A stretch of DNA of 49,715 bases. Origin: Chrysochromulina tobinii (lineage: Eukaryota > Haptophyta > Prymnesiales > Chrysochromulinaceae). Made by a program: the position numbers and the translations under genes. The DNA is taken from assembly GCA_001275005.1 (NCBI GenBank), contig JWZX01003341.1, forward strand, positions 1 to 49,715, read 5' to 3'. Within the stretch, counting starts at the first letter, position 1. Each line of letters starts with the position of its first letter. Below, one piece after another: positions 49,497 to 49,715 of the stretch. The notes below the pieces were generated by a model that saw only the letters and a list, made by a program, of their open reading frames with translations, searched no databases and was not told where the DNA came from.

Positions 49497-49715
49497 ACTC
49501 GATCTATGGCCCTCCAGCTATGTGCTGTCTCGCGATCCTTGGAGATGTGCATCAAAATACGGCTTCGGCTCGAATATCGACCCGTCAACCATTTGGCCAC
49601 ACAGCTCCACAATTGGCCGCCCAATTCGAGCTTCAAAACACCTTCTCTCGCCTGTTCTCGGTAGTGTGTATCTTATAGAGTGGTGTGCGATCCTAAGATG
49701 AAGAGTGGTCGACAT
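49497..49715. other. Window end, nothing recognised
   Basis: An A/T-richer tail. A minus-strand frame runs off the window edge but shows no domain. Confidence 0.3.

Overview
The window is nuclear DNA of a GC-rich, flagellated, photosynthetic eukaryote. The reasons: many genes carry short GT-AG introns whose removal restores conserved family sequence (NAMPT, FEN1, DnaJ, the SecA-like giant). Two proteins have plastid- or thylakoid-type leaders. TIM8 and an SLC25 carrier show mitochondria. An Sfi1-type centrin-binding protein and CYB5D1 point to basal bodies and cilia. A haptophyte-like alga fits best, but this is inference; other microalgae such as pelagophytes are not excluded. There is no rRNA, convincing tRNA, CRISPR array or intact transposon.

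Layout. 1-17 kb: an OPR-like/RsmC-type methyltransferase fusion (-), an Sfi1-like protein (-), a small three-exon membrane protein (+), CYB5D1 (-), a weak hypothetical gene (+), a J-domain protein (-), NAMPT (+), a U-box membrane protein (-) and an unknown Cys-rich protein (+). 17.5-26.9 kb: one giant two-exon gene of about 3,089 residues joining a P-loop GTPase, a long helical region, a J domain, a SecA-type DEAD motor and a C-terminal vWA domain. 27-34 kb: a spacer with flanking direct repeats, a RING/U-box-like four-EF-hand protein with repeat-swollen introns, a probable thylakoid-lumen protein, TIM8, a thioredoxin-like ferredoxin and an SLC25 carrier. 34-49.7 kb: a cNMP-GRAM-cNMP-RGS-kinase protein with a membrane-anchoring N terminus, a RING-CH/UPF0301 (AlgH) fusion, a histidine phosphatase, a membrane-anchored TTL-like protein, FEN1, a zinc-binding RING-like protein and an FHA/SAP-like/J-domain protein.

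The genes do not form an operon or pathway. Several are divergent pairs with short shared promoters of about 140-320 bp. Recurrent themes are domain fusions, J-domain chaperones (three proteins), RING or U-box ligases (four) and Ca2+/cyclic-nucleotide signalling. Many coding and intronic minisatellites are present, some sitting on splice sites. The most novel item is the GTPase-J-SecA-vWA giant, followed by the GRK-like cyclic-nucleotide kinase and the RING-CH/AlgH fusion. Exon boundaries were set by reading GT-AG sites and family conservation, without transcripts.
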